From Trichomonas vaginalis G3 (taxonomy: Eukaryota > Parabasalia > Trichomonadida > Trichomonadidae): DNA of 64,000 bases. How positions within the stretch are numbered: position 1 is the first letter of the stretch; each line of letters begins with the position of its first letter. A program made the translations under genes and the position numbers. This document shows, one piece after another, positions 24,531-33,229 of this stretch. The stretch lies in assembly GCF_026262505.1 (NCBI RefSeq), contig NC_067204.1, positions 21,359,300 to 21,423,299 of the forward strand. The letters run 5' to 3'. The notes beneath the pieces are model-generated. The model was not told the DNA's origin and made no database searches. It saw only the letters and a program-made list of their open reading frames with translations.

Positions 24531-24617
24531 TAAACATTAACGTAAACATTTATTTCTGCAGTTCATCCATTACTTCATTACCTAATTAATTACAGACATA
24601 AAATATATTTAGTTCAT

Positions 24618-25049
24618 TCAATAAATGCGGTACCATGCGAATACAGTCATAAATGGAGGTATATAATCTTTACCCAAGCCTGTTGGATTTGTTGTGAAAG
24701 TATGTGAATGATTTCCTCCTGGTTCAGTTGGTCGAAAAGTCTTTTTTGCCGAATGGTTATAATCTGGAGATAAAACGTCATTGCCAGCATAATATTCTGA
24801 GTTGTATAATGGATGGTCTCTTAATGAATGTGTATGATTACCTGATGTGTTTGTAGTTCCTGTATGAGTGTGCAGTGGAAGGTTTGCTTCAGTAATTTTC
24901 TTTGAACCACCGGTTTCCTTTGAAGAGTTCGCACAATACAAAAACCTGTCAACTATTTGTTCCCATACACCAACACCAAACATTACTTGAGGACCTCTTG
25001 CATCCATAGATGTATAAATAGAACCCACTGGGTTCATTAAATCAAACAT
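24618..25049 (-). CDS. Tail-collar-like domain protein (Polinton)
   Basis: The domain resembles a phage tail-collar/receptor-tip domain: VGSIYTSMD, then LYCANSSKETGGSKKITEANLP, HTHTGTT, NHTHSL, a GGNHSHTF histidine motif and the terminal DYIPPFMTVFAWYR. In phage proteins such HxH sets bind metal at the trimeric fibre tip. A close relative lies in the other Polinton at 63031-64000. The fibre gene lies just upstream on the same strand, and the two could belong to one protein; the region between them is partly open. The start given is the first ATG. Confidence 0.75.
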   Translation of the reverse strand: MFDLMNPVGSIYTSMDARGPQVMFGVGVWEQIVDRFLYCANSSKETGGSKKITEANLPLHTHTGTTNTSGNHTHSLRDHPLYNSEYYAGNDVLSPDYNHSAKKTFRPTEPGGNHSHTFTTNPTGLGKDYIPPFMTVFAWYRIY

Positions 25050-25212
25050 ATGAGATATTATAGGATTGTCTCTTTTGAACTTAAGATATAGTGTAACTAT
25101 TTCAGGTTTCTTCTGGTTTGTGTCAGAATATTTTTTATAATATAATCTTATGTTTTCAGGGTAGGTAAATCTTGACTATAATATTTATTTCTGTCATCTG
25201 TATAATAATATA

Positions 25213-26424
25213 CTATTCTCGTTTTTCTATTGCATTATATCTTTTATATCTATAATAATCTAAATATAATGTTAACTTTTGTTCATCTATATGTGGTGTT
25301 CTGACATCATCTCCATAGTCATAATAATATGGTGCTGGAGCTGGGTCAGGCAATGTCATATCTGCCATTTCATAAACTCTTAAATATTTCTTTTGTTCGT
25401 CTCCATATAAGTTTAAGTAACAGTTGTTGTCTAATGGAACTTTAACTTGTGTGTCATCATTCTTTTTATAACTTACATACATTTCATTGTTATTTTTCGG
25501 AATGAGTTTCCACCGTATACCATTTTTTAAGGAGTGTACAAACTGCCATCTAAAATATTTATTTTCTTCATTGACAGAAAAGTCACCAACAATAGTTTCA
25601 ATATTTTTTGTTCCTATCAAACTTTGGTATATTTCGTCAACATATTCCTTATCTGCTTTAAGGTCTAAACATCCTGAAACCCATCCTGTATCGGCTTTAG
25701 TTTTTAAAATCTTTGATGTCCATTCATGATACCATTCAACACTTTCTTTAATTTCATTATCTTTTTCATCCACATATTCCTTATCTGCCTTCTTCTCTAA
25801 CTTAGTCTTTAATTCAGCGTCAACATATTCCTTATCTGCTTTAAGGTCTAAACATCCTGAAACCCATCCTGTATCGGCTTTAGTTTTTAAAATCTTTGAT
25901 GTCCATTCATGATACCATTCAACACTTTCTTTAATTTCATTATCTTTTTCATCCACATATTCCTTATCTGCCTTCTTCTCTAACGCAGCAGCAACACATT
26001 CCTTATCTGCCTTCTTATTTAACTCACTATCCACATATTCCTTATCTGCTTTCTTCATTATGTCATTTAGGAAACCTTTTATGAATTCCTCATTTAAATT
26101 AAATCTTCCAATCTTCAAAACTTTAGGAAATGCATTTAATGCGTAATATCTTTGTTCTTCTGGTGGAATTGATGTTATATCATCCGTTATACCTTTAATT
26201 TTTGAATTCATAAATAAAATTTCTTTTATATTTGATATCACTGCACCACCCTTGCAAACGAATTCGAAATGGTCATTTTTCAATACTATCTCCAAATCTC
26301 CATATTTCAACCTTTGCGTTTGTTCTGCCGTCTTTGAATTATATGCATATATGGCGTATGTAATGGTCTGAGGGACCTGGGTGCTTTGTGTCTTAAGTTG
26401 CTGTGGTTGCTGTTGTTTAATCAT
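25213..26424 (-). CDS. Fibre-like protein with KADKEYVD repeats, 403 aa
   Basis: Residues about 120-270 hold repeats of K-A-D-K-E-Y-V-D, a pattern known from trimeric phage tail fibres, each beginning a short helix. A segment of about 60 residues that includes EIKESVEWYHEWTSKIL is duplicated inside this part. The N-terminal 120 residues may attach the fibre; the C-terminal 130 are aromatic-rich. It begins with ATG after a T/A-rich tract. Its neighbour downstream is the collar domain. Likely a particle attachment protein; function inferred from sequence style only. Confidence 0.75.
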   Translation of the reverse strand: MIKQQQPQQLKTQSTQVPQTITYAIYAYNSKTAEQTQRLKYGDLEIVLKNDHFEFVCKGGAVISNIKEILFMNSKIKGITDDITSIPPEEQRYYALNAFPKVLKIGRFNLNEEFIKGFLNDIMKKADKEYVDSELNKKADKECVAAALEKKADKEYVDEKDNEIKESVEWYHEWTSKILKTKADTGWVSGCLDLKADKEYVDAELKTKLEKKADKEYVDEKDNEIKESVEWYHEWTSKILKTKADTGWVSGCLDLKADKEYVDEIYQSLIGTKNIETIVGDFSVNEENKYFRWQFVHSLKNGIRWKLIPKNNNEMYVSYKKNDDTQVKVPLDNNCYLNLYGDEQKKYLRVYEMADMTLPDPAPAPYYYDYGDDVRTPHIDEQKLTLYLDYYRYKRYNAIEKRE

Positions 26425-26448
26425 TTATTATGATTTAAAAATAAATAT

Positions 26449-27156
26449 TTAATCTGTTATCTCATCACCTATTTTCTCTATTTGAAATTGCCATAATATT
26501 TCATTCATGAATTCTAAATCACAATCAAATAGGTCAGTTACTCTAAATTTAATATTGATAAATTTTGAATGAAGAATAAATGAATTCCCAGATAATTGAA
26601 ACGGATATGATAAAGAAAATATGTTTAAGTTGATGGATAAAATGTTTTGTATTGATGGGTAAGAGTTAGGGTCTAATGTTTGATGTGAAAATCTCATTGG
26701 GGTATTAACTTTATCACATTTGATTAAAATGAAATTGGAACCAGTGTCAGAATACAAAACATCCCCAACATCTTTTTCAAAATTTAATATCCCCAACAAT
26801 GAACGAAGATGAGGAGTACAAAATTTAATTTTCAGCGGGAATTTAATAAGGTTATTTATTTCATCAAGTTCAAAAAGTTTATCAGGTTTTGATTTAAAAT
26901 TTTCTTCATACCATACGATAAATGATTCATTTAAATAACTTAAAATCATGTTAATATCCCATTTCGCTATCACATTATTTATATACATATCATACGTTTT
27001 TTCATGGTCATCTTTAATAAATGATATATAATCTGAAGGGTCTAAAAGAATGGGATTAAATTTACCACTCACAGAAACGAGAGTAACATTATAAATTCCG
27101 CTAACTGTTAAATTTAATTCACAGTTATTATTCGAAATAATATTGATAATTGACAT
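26449..27156 (-). CDS. Polinton virion-type protein, 235 aa; possible minor capsid
   Basis: The sequence is beta-rich with alternating hydrophobic residues (ELNLTVSGIYNVTLVSVSG) and an aromatic C-terminal part. I recognise no motif. Size, composition and position beside virion genes would suit a single jelly-roll penton protein, a standard Polinton component, but this is inference. Its start lies 20 bp from the start of the divergent gene at 27176, so the two share a promoter region. Confidence 0.6.
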   Translation of the reverse strand: MSIINIISNNNCELNLTVSGIYNVTLVSVSGKFNPILLDPSDYISFIKDDHEKTYDMYINNVIAKWDINMILSYLNESFIVWYEENFKSKPDKLFELDEINNLIKFPLKIKFCTPHLRSLLGILNFEKDVGDVLYSDTGSNFILIKCDKVNTPMRFSHQTLDPNSYPSIQNILSINLNIFSLSYPFQLSGNSFILHSKFINIKFRVTDLFDCDLEFMNEILWQFQIEKIGDEITD

Positions 27157-27175
27157 TTTTATTACGATTAAAAAT

Positions 27176-27655
27176 ATGGTAAAGCGTTATTTTCCAGTGA
27201 TAAATAAAACTAGGATAAGATTACCTCAAGAATTCATAAATTCAACGAATAAGAAATTCATTCATGTTATAAATTTTAGTGTTTTCAGAAAATATGAGTC
27301 AATGTCATATTCATCATCGGGTTATATTTCACTTCATTCAAATTTAGTTCAATCAAACCCATATAATGACCATTTCATAAGATTTTCAGATGGTATTAAA
27401 AATGTAATTGATAGATTAAAATATGAACAGATTGACAATATCGAATTTTTGGAATTTTGGTTTAAATATCCCGATGGAAAAAAGATTGAAGTTAAAGATA
27501 AAGCTGATACTATAACAAAAACAATTACAATGACCGATCCAGATAGTGGGGAACAAAAAGAAATAAAACAAACGATAGAAACTGGTGAAAGGTCAATTAT
27601 TATCAATTATGATTCAAAGGATTATTATTCAATAATGTTAATGCTTGAATATTAA
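27176..27655 (+). CDS. Polinton protein, 159 aa, unknown
   Basis: The frame begins at the ATG of MVKRYFPVINKTRIRLPQ, the first ATG in it; codons upstream lack one. The sequence is beta-rich with NLVQSNPYNDHFIRFSDG in the middle and a charged, threonine-rich part with TITKTITMTDPDSGEQKE. No domain is recognised; a second jelly-roll-type virion protein is possible. It is divergent from the gene at 26449-27156, and its stop overlaps that of the convergent gene at 27652. Confidence 0.6.
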   Translation: MVKRYFPVINKTRIRLPQEFINSTNKKFIHVINFSVFRKYESMSYSSSGYISLHSNLVQSNPYNDHFIRFSDGIKNVIDRLKYEQIDNIEFLEFWFKYPDGKKIEVKDKADTITKTITMTDPDSGEQKEIKQTIETGERSIIINYDSKDYYSIMLMLEY

Positions 27656-28311
27656 ATGGCCTTAACAAAGAATTTTTCAAGTGATATTTTATATTCATCA
27701 ACTATTTTATTATAAATATCATTATATGTTAAATGAAGTTCAGTTGTTGTTCCGTTCTTTGATATCTTAATTGTGCTAATATCCTTTATAGGATTTATTT
27801 TTGCAACTGTTCCGCAGCATGAAACCTCATCATCTATGAAAAATTGAATCTTAACGTCTGAATCTTGAACATCACAAAGAATGGCGATAATGTGAATTAA
27901 TGATTCATAAGGTAAAATAATTAAACCAGATTGATCAATTAAATTTATTATTGAATCATAATTATTAATTATTATATCACGGTAAATTTTCATTAATTCA
28001 GAATTAATGTCTATTTTATATGGGTTATCAAGAGGTGGGGGGTATGTTGGATAAGTGGGAATTTCAACAGGTTCTTTACCGGGTTCAGATAAAATGATTG
28101 GGTCTCCATTCTCATGGTTTTCTTCATTCTCTTCATTCTTCGGTAAGTCATGAGTTAATAAATTTGGTTGAGTTGCTGACCTTGTTAATTCAGGACTAAC
28201 ATTAACTTTAACATTTTGAATAATTCGTGATTTATCATCATTTACGTTATAACCAACCGTAATCTCTGCTTTTGCGTTAGTGTTCTTTTGACTAGTGAAA
28301 CGTCTTCTCAT
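27652..28311 (-). CDS. Polinton protein, 219 aa, unknown
   Basis: A basic N-terminus (MRRRFTSQKN) is followed by an acidic, proline-rich linker (PTYPTYPPPLDNPY) and a folded-looking C-terminal half. No catalytic motif is visible. It ends convergently, overlapping the stop of 27176-27655. It lies among virion genes on the same strand and could be a core or scaffold protein; unassigned. Confidence 0.6.
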   Translation of the reverse strand: MRRRFTSQKNTNAKAEITVGYNVNDDKSRIIQNVKVNVSPELTRSATQPNLLTHDLPKNEENEENHENGDPIILSEPGKEPVEIPTYPTYPPPLDNPYKIDINSELMKIYRDIIINNYDSIINLIDQSGLIILPYESLIHIIAILCDVQDSDVKIQFFIDDEVSCCGTVAKINPIKDISTIKISKNGTTTELHLTYNDIYNKIVDEYKISLEKFFVKAI

Positions 28312-28395
28312 TTATAATCGAATAAAAAAAAGAAAAATATATTTAAAGTTTTATTTAGTTGTTACGGTAATATCCCAAGGTTCATCCTTGTTTGC

Positions 28396-29151
28396 TTATA
28401 CTTTCTTTGTAACTGCACCAATTATGTTATTGATATTGCTTTGAGTTTCTTCCAGTCTTATTTTATCTTTTACAATATCTTTAATCATTTCATTACATGC
28501 ATTCTTAAAACCATCTGATTTTTCTAATTTACGTCTATCACTTTCTTTAATTAAATCAAAGTTATAACCTTGTTGAGAATAAAGTGGTTTCTTTATCAAT
28601 TCCTTGAACGCTTCTGAAAGTGAAGATGAAGAAATTCTTGCCACTTGAATTGGTTTAAATTCTGCTTTCATTGCTTCTTTCTGTTCATTGAACACTGGAT
28701 CGAATAAAGCAACTTTAAAGAATTTCTTAGCTGGAATTTCAGGTCTAATATTTGCATATTGACCATCAAACTGATGAACATATCGTGGTAATCCATCCGG
28801 TCCCTCTTCAACAGCATTTAATTCTTCATTGAAATAAGAATATGGAATAAGATGGTATGAATACATTGGACCATTTTCACCTTCTCCAATGTATTGTTTA
28901 ACAGCTTTTCCATGTTCATCAAATTGCATAGGATAACGTTCATTATATGCTTTACGTTTAGGATAATCCGTCATTGTTAATTTATACCCATTTATGACTT
29001 TAATATTTCCTTGACCATCAGTAACGAAAACTTCATTTATACCATCAGGCTTTCCATTTGGTCCTGTAATGTCTGCTTCATGTGCTTCCCAATTTGGTCC
29101 ATGACGTTTGGCATATGCTTGAGCTTCTGGTAATGTTAAAACGTTTCTCAT
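28396..29151 (-). CDS. Polinton protein, 251 aa, unknown virion-type
   Basis: The N-terminal part ([20 protein letters not shown], then [20 protein letters not shown]) is glycine/aspartate rich; the middle has [15 protein letters not shown] and the C-terminal third is helical and charged. No family is recognised. Its ATG overlaps the TGA of the 49-residue gene upstream (ATGA), so the two are probably expressed together. Size and place match a structural protein set between the ATPase and the minor virion proteins. Confidence 0.65.
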   Translation of the reverse strand: MRNVLTLPEAQAYAKRHGPNWEAHEADITGPNGKPDGINEVFVTDGQGNIKVINGYKLTMTDYPKRKAYNERYPMQFDEHGKAVKQYIGEGENGPMYSYHLIPYSYFNEELNAVEEGPDGLPRYVHQFDGQYANIRPEIPAKKFFKVALFDPVFNEQKEAMKAEFKPIQVARISSSSLSEAFKELIKKPLYSQQGYNFDLIKESDRRKLEKSDGFKNACNEMIKDIVKDKIRLEETQSNINNIIGAVTKKV

Positions 29152-29297
29152 TTGTTTAACATCTTTTGAAGACCAGCAACAATATGAACTAATTCTTTCA
29201 TTCCATCTGGAACTTTCATAGTTCTATTATAATATGCACCCTTTTTGTTTGTCCCTTGTTTTAATGGAACCTGTAGAAGATTTGCTATTTCAGTCAT
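29148..29297 (-). CDS. Small Polinton ORF, 49 aa
   Basis: [19 protein letters not shown] opens the frame, which ends in GLQKMLNK, with the stop overlapping the next gene's start by ATGA. It follows a T/A-rich tract typical of start sites in this element. The tight overlap with the 251-residue gene supports it as real. No function is known. Confidence 0.55.
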   Translation of the reverse strand: MTEIANLLQVPLKQGTNKKGAYYNRTMKVPDGMKELVHIVAGLQKMLNK

Positions 29298-29336
29298 GTT
29301 TAATTATAAAAAAAAATAAAAATTAATTATAAAAAG

Positions 29337-30167
29337 TTAATCAAATTTAATGGAACCTTTATTTAAATCAACTATTATTTTTCCATGTTCACCTAATTGT
29401 TGATATTGTGTGTAAAGTTCATTAATGCTCATTGGTAAATTCACTTGATAAAGCATAACGTTCAACTGTTGACGACTAAACCCACTGAAAATGAAAAGTG
29501 TTGATAGATTTGATTTAATGTTTGTGCTTAATGCTTTGAAGTATTGAACAGCCATGAAGAATGAACACTGAATGTGTCGACATTGAGTTAATAACTGATT
29601 AAAATATGATTTCTCATTAGTTATTAGTTTTGATTTCACGGCATCATCTAGAAAAATGAGTGAATGCAAAAATTCTCTATCAAAATTTGAAATAGAAAGT
29701 GTTTCAAATAATTCATCCCGTTGTTTATCAATAATTTTATCCTCTAATCCTTGCTTCTTGATTGTATTATATAATTCTTTATACATTAAAAAGTTTTTTA
29801 AATAATCTTCTGCTTCTTCTTGTGATAAATAAATAATTGGAATTTTGATTAAATGCTTTAAAGAAATTCAAATGTATCATCTGAAGTGAATCCTGAAGGT
29901 TGATATTTTAAATTAACACATGTGAATGGGGGGAAGTGTTAGCAATAATGATAATTTGTTTTAATATCGTTAATGTTTTACCTTTATTTTGTTTACCAAT
30001 TGCTGCAGTGATTGAATTTAAGTAACATTCAGAATATGGAATTTTCATTAATTTTTCCTTAGATAGAGCATTTCTATTATCACTCAATGCTTCATTAATC
30101 ATATCTCTACGTATGTATTATATACTCCCGCTAATTCTTCATAAGGGGTGGATGAATTGAAATCCAT
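29337..30167 (-). pseudogene. Polinton genome-packaging ATPase (FtsK/HerA, A32-like)
   Basis: A Walker A motif is visible (AAIGKQNKGKT) in the N-terminal part, and a Walker B in SLIFLDDAV followed by CRHIQCSFFMAVQY, the usual sensor stretch with glutamine, and FSRQQLNVML. This order is that of the A32-like packaging ATPases of Polintons, adenovirus-like and nucleocytoplasmic viruses, which pump DNA into the capsid. The gene is broken (about three breaks). It lies directly downstream of the capsid gene on the same strand. Confidence 0.82.
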
Positions 30168-30189
30168 TTAATCAAAAATAAATTTATAA

Positions 30190-31828
30190 TTTTAAACATT
30201 TCTATTCATCAATATTTCATCATATGAACTTCTATACTGTGGTGGTGTACCTGTTGGATGATATTTCAAACCTTCATCCGGTGTCCATGTCCAATACGTA
30301 GTCCTAGTAAACCAAACCTGAGGAGGATTTGTCACTTTTGAACAGTAAGTGTCATTTTCACCTGAATGATTGGATAAGCTTTCACTTGTACTGTAACTTG
30401 TGAGTTGAAAGTTTCTAATCCATCAAAGAATATACCCGCTCCATCACGTTGAACTGGAATAGTGCATAAGAATGAAGTTTGGTCTTTCCATGTTCTAGCT
30501 AATGGCGTGCCATTATCATCGTTCAGTGGTCTAGTTAATGAGTCCTCGTATTCTTCCGTGCATTCATTCACTCCATCTAAATCAGAAGCTTGAAGCATAC
30601 GTGTAAAGAATATGTCACCCACTGTGGTCATCGCTTGATCGGGGAAGTTTCTGGAATCTATAGTGACCTGAAGACCTCGAAGCATTGGATTTTCTAAAAC
30701 TGTTCTTTGCATTGCATTCTTCGGAAATGTTAACACAACATCTGTAACATTATGAAGAGCGTATGAGAAATCTGAGCTAATACCTTCAGGAGTGATGCAA
30801 CCTCCATTTAGTGAACGAACGTCAATATGTTGAGCTGGAATCATGAATGGATCTTCCTTACTAAATAAACGTGGTATTGCTTTAACTGATTCTTCAATTA
30901 AACCGTATCCTGGTGTAATGCATTTATCCTCTAAAACTTCCATCTTTGTGCATGAAATAGTTACACTATCAACTGTTGCGTCAGCAGATGTAGCGGCTAA
31001 GCTTGTAATTAATTTGGCAGGAAGTCCGATTTGCAGGAAGTCCGATGGAATTTGCGATAAAACATGATTCATAATCTTTTCATAATTTCATCATATCTTT
31101 TCAAACGTAATTTTGTAAATCAGCAACTCTTAACGGGTCAACCTGACAAAATACTAAAGTATCCCTGAAAACATAATATTTAAGAATGATTTCACCAAAT
31201 GATTTAGGATAATCATCGAACGCCTGAAATGCTAACAAATCATTTACCGGATAATCATATCAAAAGTGATATCAACTTCTTCATTTGCTCTCTTGAAAAC
31301 TTCTGAAGGGTCAATATATTTACCACATACTGAGTTATCATATTTTTGAACATTATTATATAACGAATGAACAAACTTTTTAACTTTCCTTTCTGATTTT
31401 GGTTTATATGTTGCAAATGCGAAAGATTCACGGGCACAATCCATCTGAAGATAACCAGCATCACCTCTTTCGGTTTCTACTTCTAATTGTTTAAAGCTTT
31501 GATTTGATGATTTGTAACCAACGAATAAACGCATGCATTTAAAAGCGGTATCACATGTGAAAGCTTTATTTGAAACTAGAGTTGCTTTAACTTTGCGTTT
31601 AATATATGTGTCACCTAATTGGTTCACATCATGAGCCGGATTTGTAATTCTTAAATGAGTTTGTTTATCATCAAAATATGGAGCATCAGAGTCATAGCAT
31701 GAACTTTCAAGTTCTCTATAATATCTTCTACCGTCATTCTTTGCGAATATTTCATTTATCTTTTCGAATGAATGAAACACATTTCCATTAATCGGTTTAG
31801 TGTTTGGCACCAAATAGTTAGTCGTCAT
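30190..31828 (-). pseudogene. Polinton major capsid protein (double jelly-roll type)
   Basis: Total size is about 540 codons. The N-terminal part (after MTTNYLVPNTKPI) includes HLRITNPAHDVNQLGD, comparable in place to LSPPGENMLDLYN of the capsid gene at 51175-52747. The C-terminal part has beta-rich runs (DVVLTFPKNAMQRTVLENPM, VQVKAYPIIQVKMTL). Double jelly-roll capsid proteins form the hexons of Polinton particles. The assignment rests on size, beta content, and position next to the ATPase; no structure comparison was possible. The gene is broken (about two breaks). Confidence 0.7.
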
Positions 31829-31897
31829 TTATTATTAAATAAAAAATCAAAATTAAAAGATGAAAATGAATTTTTAATTTTAATGAAATAATCAACT

Positions 31898-32113
31898 ATG
31901 GCTGCAGGTATATTTAAGAAACTGTGGGATAAAGTAAAAAGAGGAGCGCATAAAGTTTGGGAAACAATGAAGAAAGGAGCAAATTGGATATTTAAGAATA
32001 AAGAAGCAATTAGTGACATTGCTGAATCAATAACGCCAAAAGCTGCCCCAATAAGAGAAATTTTAAATAAAGGAGAAAAAGTTTATCAAAGACTACAACC
32101 GATACTAAGATAA
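31898..32113 (+). CDS. Small amphipathic protein, 71 aa (MAAGIFKKLWD type)
   Basis: The N-terminal 40 residues (MAAGIFKKLWDKVKRGAHKV) form a strongly cationic amphipathic helix with tryptophans, like membrane-lytic segments of virion proteins such as adenovirus protein VI. The first residues match those of the convergent 78-residue protein at 32138-32374 (MAAG, one hydrophobic residue, FKKLWD), so the two look paralogous although on opposite strands. It sits beside the capsid gene. Membrane penetration is an inference from composition. Confidence 0.65.
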   Translation: MAAGIFKKLWDKVKRGAHKVWETMKKGANWIFKNKEAISDIAESITPKAAPIREILNKGEKVYQRLQPILR

Positions 32114-32137
32114 AAATAATATTTATTTATTTTTCCA

Positions 32138-32374
32138 CTATTTACCTCCTATTTTATTAAGTATTCCTTCAGCAATTCCACCAATTGCGTTACCTGCTTG
32201 TGCTCCCATCGCCGGATTACCTGCTTTTGTACCTAATACTCCACCTATGATAGTTCCTGCCGTTTTCGCTACTGGTGCCAAAAAGTTTGCAACACGTTTA
32301 ATAACCTTTTTATAAACCCAACCCGCAGCTTTCTTAATTCCATCCCATAATTTTTTAAAGAATCCTGCCGCCAT
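32138..32374 (-). CDS. Small amphipathic protein, 78 aa (MAAGFFKKLWD type)
   Basis: A cationic amphipathic helix (MAAGFFKKLWDGIKKAAGWV) is followed by a glycine/alanine-rich hydrophobic stretch (AGTIIGGVLGTKAGNPAMG), the layout of a membrane-active virion peptide. The N-terminus matches that of the 71-residue protein; the stops of the two genes face each other 24 bp apart. The Gly/Ala run could insert in a membrane. Confidence 0.65.
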   Translation of the reverse strand: MAAGFFKKLWDGIKKAAGWVYKKVIKRVANFLAPVAKTAGTIIGGVLGTKAGNPAMGAQAGNAIGGIAEGILNKIGGK

Positions 32375-32440
32375 TTCTGATTTAATATTAATTAAAAAAT
32401 ATATTTCATCACTTATATTCTAATTTTTATTTAATGATAA

Positions 32441-32809
32441 ATGAAACCGATTTTAAAAATAAATGAAACAGAGGAGGAAGAAATCAATGAAAGTGAAAAT
32501 GCTCAACAAAAAATAAACGTTGTTAAACCAATTACTGAAATAAAAATTTTTTCATCTGTTGAAGAATTTAATGACTATTATGCTAATAATAAAAAATTAT
32601 TTGAAGAATTGACAACATGTAAATTGAATAAAATGTTTAAAGTTGATGGATTCAAAATTTCAAAAATAAAAGGAGTGGTTAGTTTGAAATCTATTCCTCA
32701 ATCAAGAATCACCTCATTAATGAAAATAGATGATTTAACAAAAAGAATAGAAGAGATTGAAGAAAGAATGAATCAAATAATTGATTTCATAAATTCAAAT
32801 AATCATTAG
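32441..32809 (+). CDS. Small Polinton protein, 122 aa, C-terminal coiled coil
   Basis: An acidic N-terminus (NETEEEEINESEN) leads into a mixed segment and a C-terminal heptad run (DDLTKRIEEIEERMNQIIDF). The frame is open and starts with ATG after a T/A-rich tract. No family is recognised. It is the second-last gene before the right terminal repeat. Confidence 0.6.
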   Translation: MKPILKINETEEEEINESENAQQKINVVKPITEIKIFSSVEEFNDYYANNKKLFEELTTCKLNKMFKVDGFKISKIKGVVSLKSIPQSRITSLMKIDDLTKRIEEIEERMNQIIDFINSNNH

Positions 32810-32827
32810 TTTCTAATTTATTTTTTC

Positions 32828-32914
32828 TCATTTATGAGGTCTTTGATTATGACTCCATTGATTCCATTCAGGATTTAAACAATGTTTAATTAATCGCGGA
32901 ATATCTGACATCAT
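32828..32914 (-). CDS. Possible 28-aa ORF
   Basis: MMSDIPRLIKHCLNPEWNQW begins a very short frame ending near the stop of the 122-residue gene. Composition is not low-complexity, so it may be a real micro-protein or the remains of a gene. Confidence 0.3.
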   Translation of the reverse strand: MMSDIPRLIKHCLNPEWNQWSHNQRPHK

Positions 32915-32969
32915 CTATATATAGCTTCTTTTATAAAAGATGAAATAAATTATTTTAAAATTAATGTTA

Positions 32970-33196
32970 ATTTATTATAAAAAAAATTTTTATTTCATTA
33001 TGTTTGGGCTGAGTGTAAATGTCTTACAATTTTGAAAATTTTTAAATCTTGATTTATTCAAAAACGTAAGAATAAAAAACGTAAGAATCATACATTTTTT
33101 ACTTCATATGTTAAAAAAAATGATACAAAATCATTCAATATTGTATGAATTCTTACGTTTACAAAAAAAGTCACACAACCCTCATCATATACTACT
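32970..33196 (-). repeat. Polinton terminal inverted repeat, right
   Basis: Mirror of 13298-13524 with one visible difference. It ends ...CATATACTACT at 33196 and is followed at once by GAATTT. Confidence 0.95.
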
Positions 33197-33202
33197 GAAT
33201 TT
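33197..33202. repeat. 6-bp target-site duplication, right (GAATTT)
   Basis: Identical to 13292-13297 and directly outside the right terminal repeat. The insertion point lies 27 bp beyond the stop codon of the host gene at 33230-34334. Confidence 0.93.
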
Positions 33203-33229
33203 CAATTAATTTGTTGATCAAAAATGACC

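Larger units (their letters stand above)
13298..33196. mobile_element. Polinton/Maverick, 19.9 kb, whole at both ends
   Basis: The element is bounded by 227-bp terminal inverted repeats and a perfect 6-bp target duplication. It is bipartite: replication and integration genes run on + (13.5-24.0 kb), virion genes run mainly on - (24.6-31.8 kb), and small genes of mixed orientation lie near the right end. It carries polymerase B, rve integrase, packaging ATPase and capsid protein, the Polinton hallmarks, plus a primase/SF3 helicase. I could not identify the adenovirus-type cysteine protease. The ends look young (one difference in 227 bp), yet many genes are broken, about a dozen breaks overall. 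Confidence 0.95.
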
